Shown here piece after piece: positions 62,866 through 64,000 of a stretch of DNA of 64,000 nucleotides. Each line of letters begins with the position of its first letter. The first letter of the stretch is position 1. The position numbers and the translations under genes were made by a program. The notes below the pieces were generated by a model. It searched no databases, was not told the origin of the DNA, and was given only the letters and a program-made list of their open reading frames with translations. Where the stretch lies: assembly GCF_025245835.1 (NCBI RefSeq), contig NZ_JAOBWS010000013.1, positions 1 to 64,000 on the forward strand, read 5' to 3'. This stretch comes from Rheinheimera sp. 4Y26. Lineage in GTDB: Bacteria > Pseudomonadota > Gammaproteobacteria > Enterobacterales > Alteromonadaceae.

Positions 62866-63234
62866 TTATTGGTCTAATGGTGTATTAAAATCTTTTGGTA
62901 CTTCAAAATCACCGGTCATTTTGACCAGCTTGTTATCTTCGAAATTTAACACCAGTTGTTTTTCAAAATCACGTTTACCATTGCCGCTTTTCAGTGAGTA
63001 AAAATAGTGCCAAACGTTATCGTCAAAGCTGTTTTCGGCCACCGGGTTACCAAGCACAAACTGCACTTGCTCTTTGGTCATTGCAATACGTAATTTATCA
63101 ATGTCTTTTTGTTCCAGAAAGTTGCCTTGTGGCACATCAATCCGGTAAATCCAATTGCTGCAGGCCGACATTGACAGGGCACAACAGGCGGCAACCAGCC
63201 ATTTGCTGATTGATTTTGAGAATACAGCTGCCAT
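62866..63234 (-). CDS. bamE: Outer-membrane assembly lipoprotein BamE
   Basis: 122 residues from ATG 63234, chosen because GAAGAG precedes it at good spacing; ATG 63246 is in frame too. Lipobox SMSAC, then YRIDVPQGNFLEQKDIDKLRIAMTKEQVQFVLGNP, the BamE/SmpA core, and WHYFYSLKSG. Part of the BAM complex. Lies after recN as in many Gammaproteobacteria. Confidence 0.95.
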   Translation of the reverse strand: MAAVFSKSISKWLVAACCALSMSACSNWIYRIDVPQGNFLEQKDIDKLRIAMTKEQVQFVLGNPVAENSFDDNVWHYFYSLKSGNGKRDFEKQLVLNFEDNKLVKMTGDFEVPKDFNTPLDQ

Positions 63235-63308
63235 AACACTCTTCATTTTTTTTAGTAAGGCCTGCATCATACCGCAAGCATGGGGGGAGATTAAACCCTC
63301 CATCTGAC

Positions 63309-64000
63309 TCAGGGAGTACATAAAAGTTCGCGGGCATTGGCAATTGCGCTGGCACTGACATTTTCACCGGCCAACAAACGGGCAATTTCCTGCACCCGTT
63401 CATCGTCCTGTAAAGTACGCATCCGCGTTTCGGTATGCACACCGTCGGTATATTTTTCGACAAACATTTGCTGGTGACCCTGGCTCGCCACTTGTGGTAA
63501 GTGGGTGACACAAATCACCTGAGTAGCAGCCCCCAGCTGACGCAATAAACGGCCAACGCCAGCAGCCACAGGGCCGCTGATGCCAACGTCCACTTCATCA
63601 AAAATTAAGGTGGGGGTGGTGACTTTATCGGCCAGGATCACCTGAACAGCCAGGCTGATGCGGGATAATTCTCCGCCTGATGCGACTTTGTGCATCGCTT
63701 GCAGCGGCTGACCCGGGTTGGTGCTGACCAAAAACTCGATATGGTCGCAGCCCAGGGCGTTGGCTTTATCCAGCGGCAGTTGCTGCAGCATGATTTCAAA
63801 ACGGGCATTGTGCATACTGAGTTCAGCCATGCTGCGCTCAATTTTATGGCTCAGTTCCAATGCGGCCTGTTGCCGCTGCTGACTGAGTTTGTCGGCCGCT
63901 TCGCTGTAGCTGCGCGCTGCCCGGGCTATGGCTAATTCCAGCTCAGCCAGTCTATCGTCATCACCGGCCAGTTGTTGCAGTTGCTGCGCTAGATGCTGAT
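63309..64000 (-). CDS. recN: DNA repair protein RecN, C-terminal part (5' end outside window)
   Basis: The last ~230 residues of the SMC-like ATPase: end of the coiled coil, signature KVASGGELSRISLAVQVIL, Walker B LIFDEVDVGISG and the H-loop CVTHLPQVASQ. The reading frame continues without a stop to the window edge. RecN helps double-strand break repair and is an SOS gene. Confidence 0.95.
   Translation of the reverse strand, partial: QHLAQQLQQLAGDDDRLAELELAIARAARSYSEAADKLSQQRQQAALELSHKIERSMAELSMHNARFEIMLQQLPLDKANALGCDHIEFLVSTNPGQPLQAMHKVASGGELSRISLAVQVILADKVTTPTLIFDEVDVGISGPVAAGVGRLLRQLGAATQVICVTHLPQVASQGHQQMFVEKYTDGVHTETRMRTLQDDERVQEIARLLAGENVSASAIANARELLCTP

Noticed and set aside
1-64000. 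CRISPR array or insertion sequence
   Set aside because: No regularly spaced repeats and no IS-type transposase were seen; the only transposase is the phage MuA-type protein.

Overview
The window reads as the chromosome of a gammaproteobacterium, most like the Alteromonadales (Rheinheimera/Alishewanella-type). Reasons: tandem tRNA-Leu genes, a zrgA-type zinc locus, and the order recN - bamE // rnfH - ratA // smpB - ssrA. The genus is inferred from gene content only.

Host left flank (1-17.7 kb): two tRNA-Leu(CAG) genes; a TPR/transglutaminase-like lipoprotein and an M28 peptidase; an overlapping minus-strand run of three photolyase/cryptochrome genes; a metal-uptake type locus (ZrgA-like protein, DUF3299 protein, ABC ATPase, FtsX-like permease); a convergent signalling pair (Hpt-REC-REC-GGDEF diguanylate cyclase and a large GAF/PAS hybrid kinase); and two small membrane-anchored coiled-coil proteins.

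Nested mobile DNA (17,706-60,741): a 26-bp direct repeat of the tmRNA 3' end bounds an element integrated in ssrA. The element is interrupted by a transposable, Mu-like siphophage prophage whose exact ends can be read: TGTA.. at 23,642, ..TACA at 60,635, flanked by the 5-bp duplication ATTGG. Without the prophage the older element is only about 6.0 kb. It carries a tyrosine integrase, a small excisionase-like protein, a small unknown protein, a phage-type HUH replication endonuclease and a two-gene ATPase + Toprim/RloB-like defence module.

The 37-kb prophage looks complete. It has a LexA-like cleavable repressor, Ner, the MuA and MuB transposition proteins, early genes including DUF3164 and GemA, and Mor. 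These are followed by lysis genes, terminase, portal, MuF, morphogenesis protein, protease/scaffold, major head protein, a tail tube with no sheath (hence a siphophage), a chaperone pair joined by a predicted -1 frameshift, a 1873-residue tape measure, tail-tip and fibre genes, a papain-like enzyme and an SRAP protein. AT-rich cargo is inserted at two places: a structured RNA + 16-codon peptide + DUF4760 membrane protein after mor, and a KAP-type NTPase between the morphogenesis and protease genes. The MuF protein has a C-terminal HExxH domain of polymorphic-toxin type.

Host right flank (60.7-64 kb): ssrA (tag ANDETYAIAA), smpB, ratA, rnfH, bamE and the 3' part of recN. The first integration separated ssrA from its own terminator, which now lies 43 kb away beside attL.
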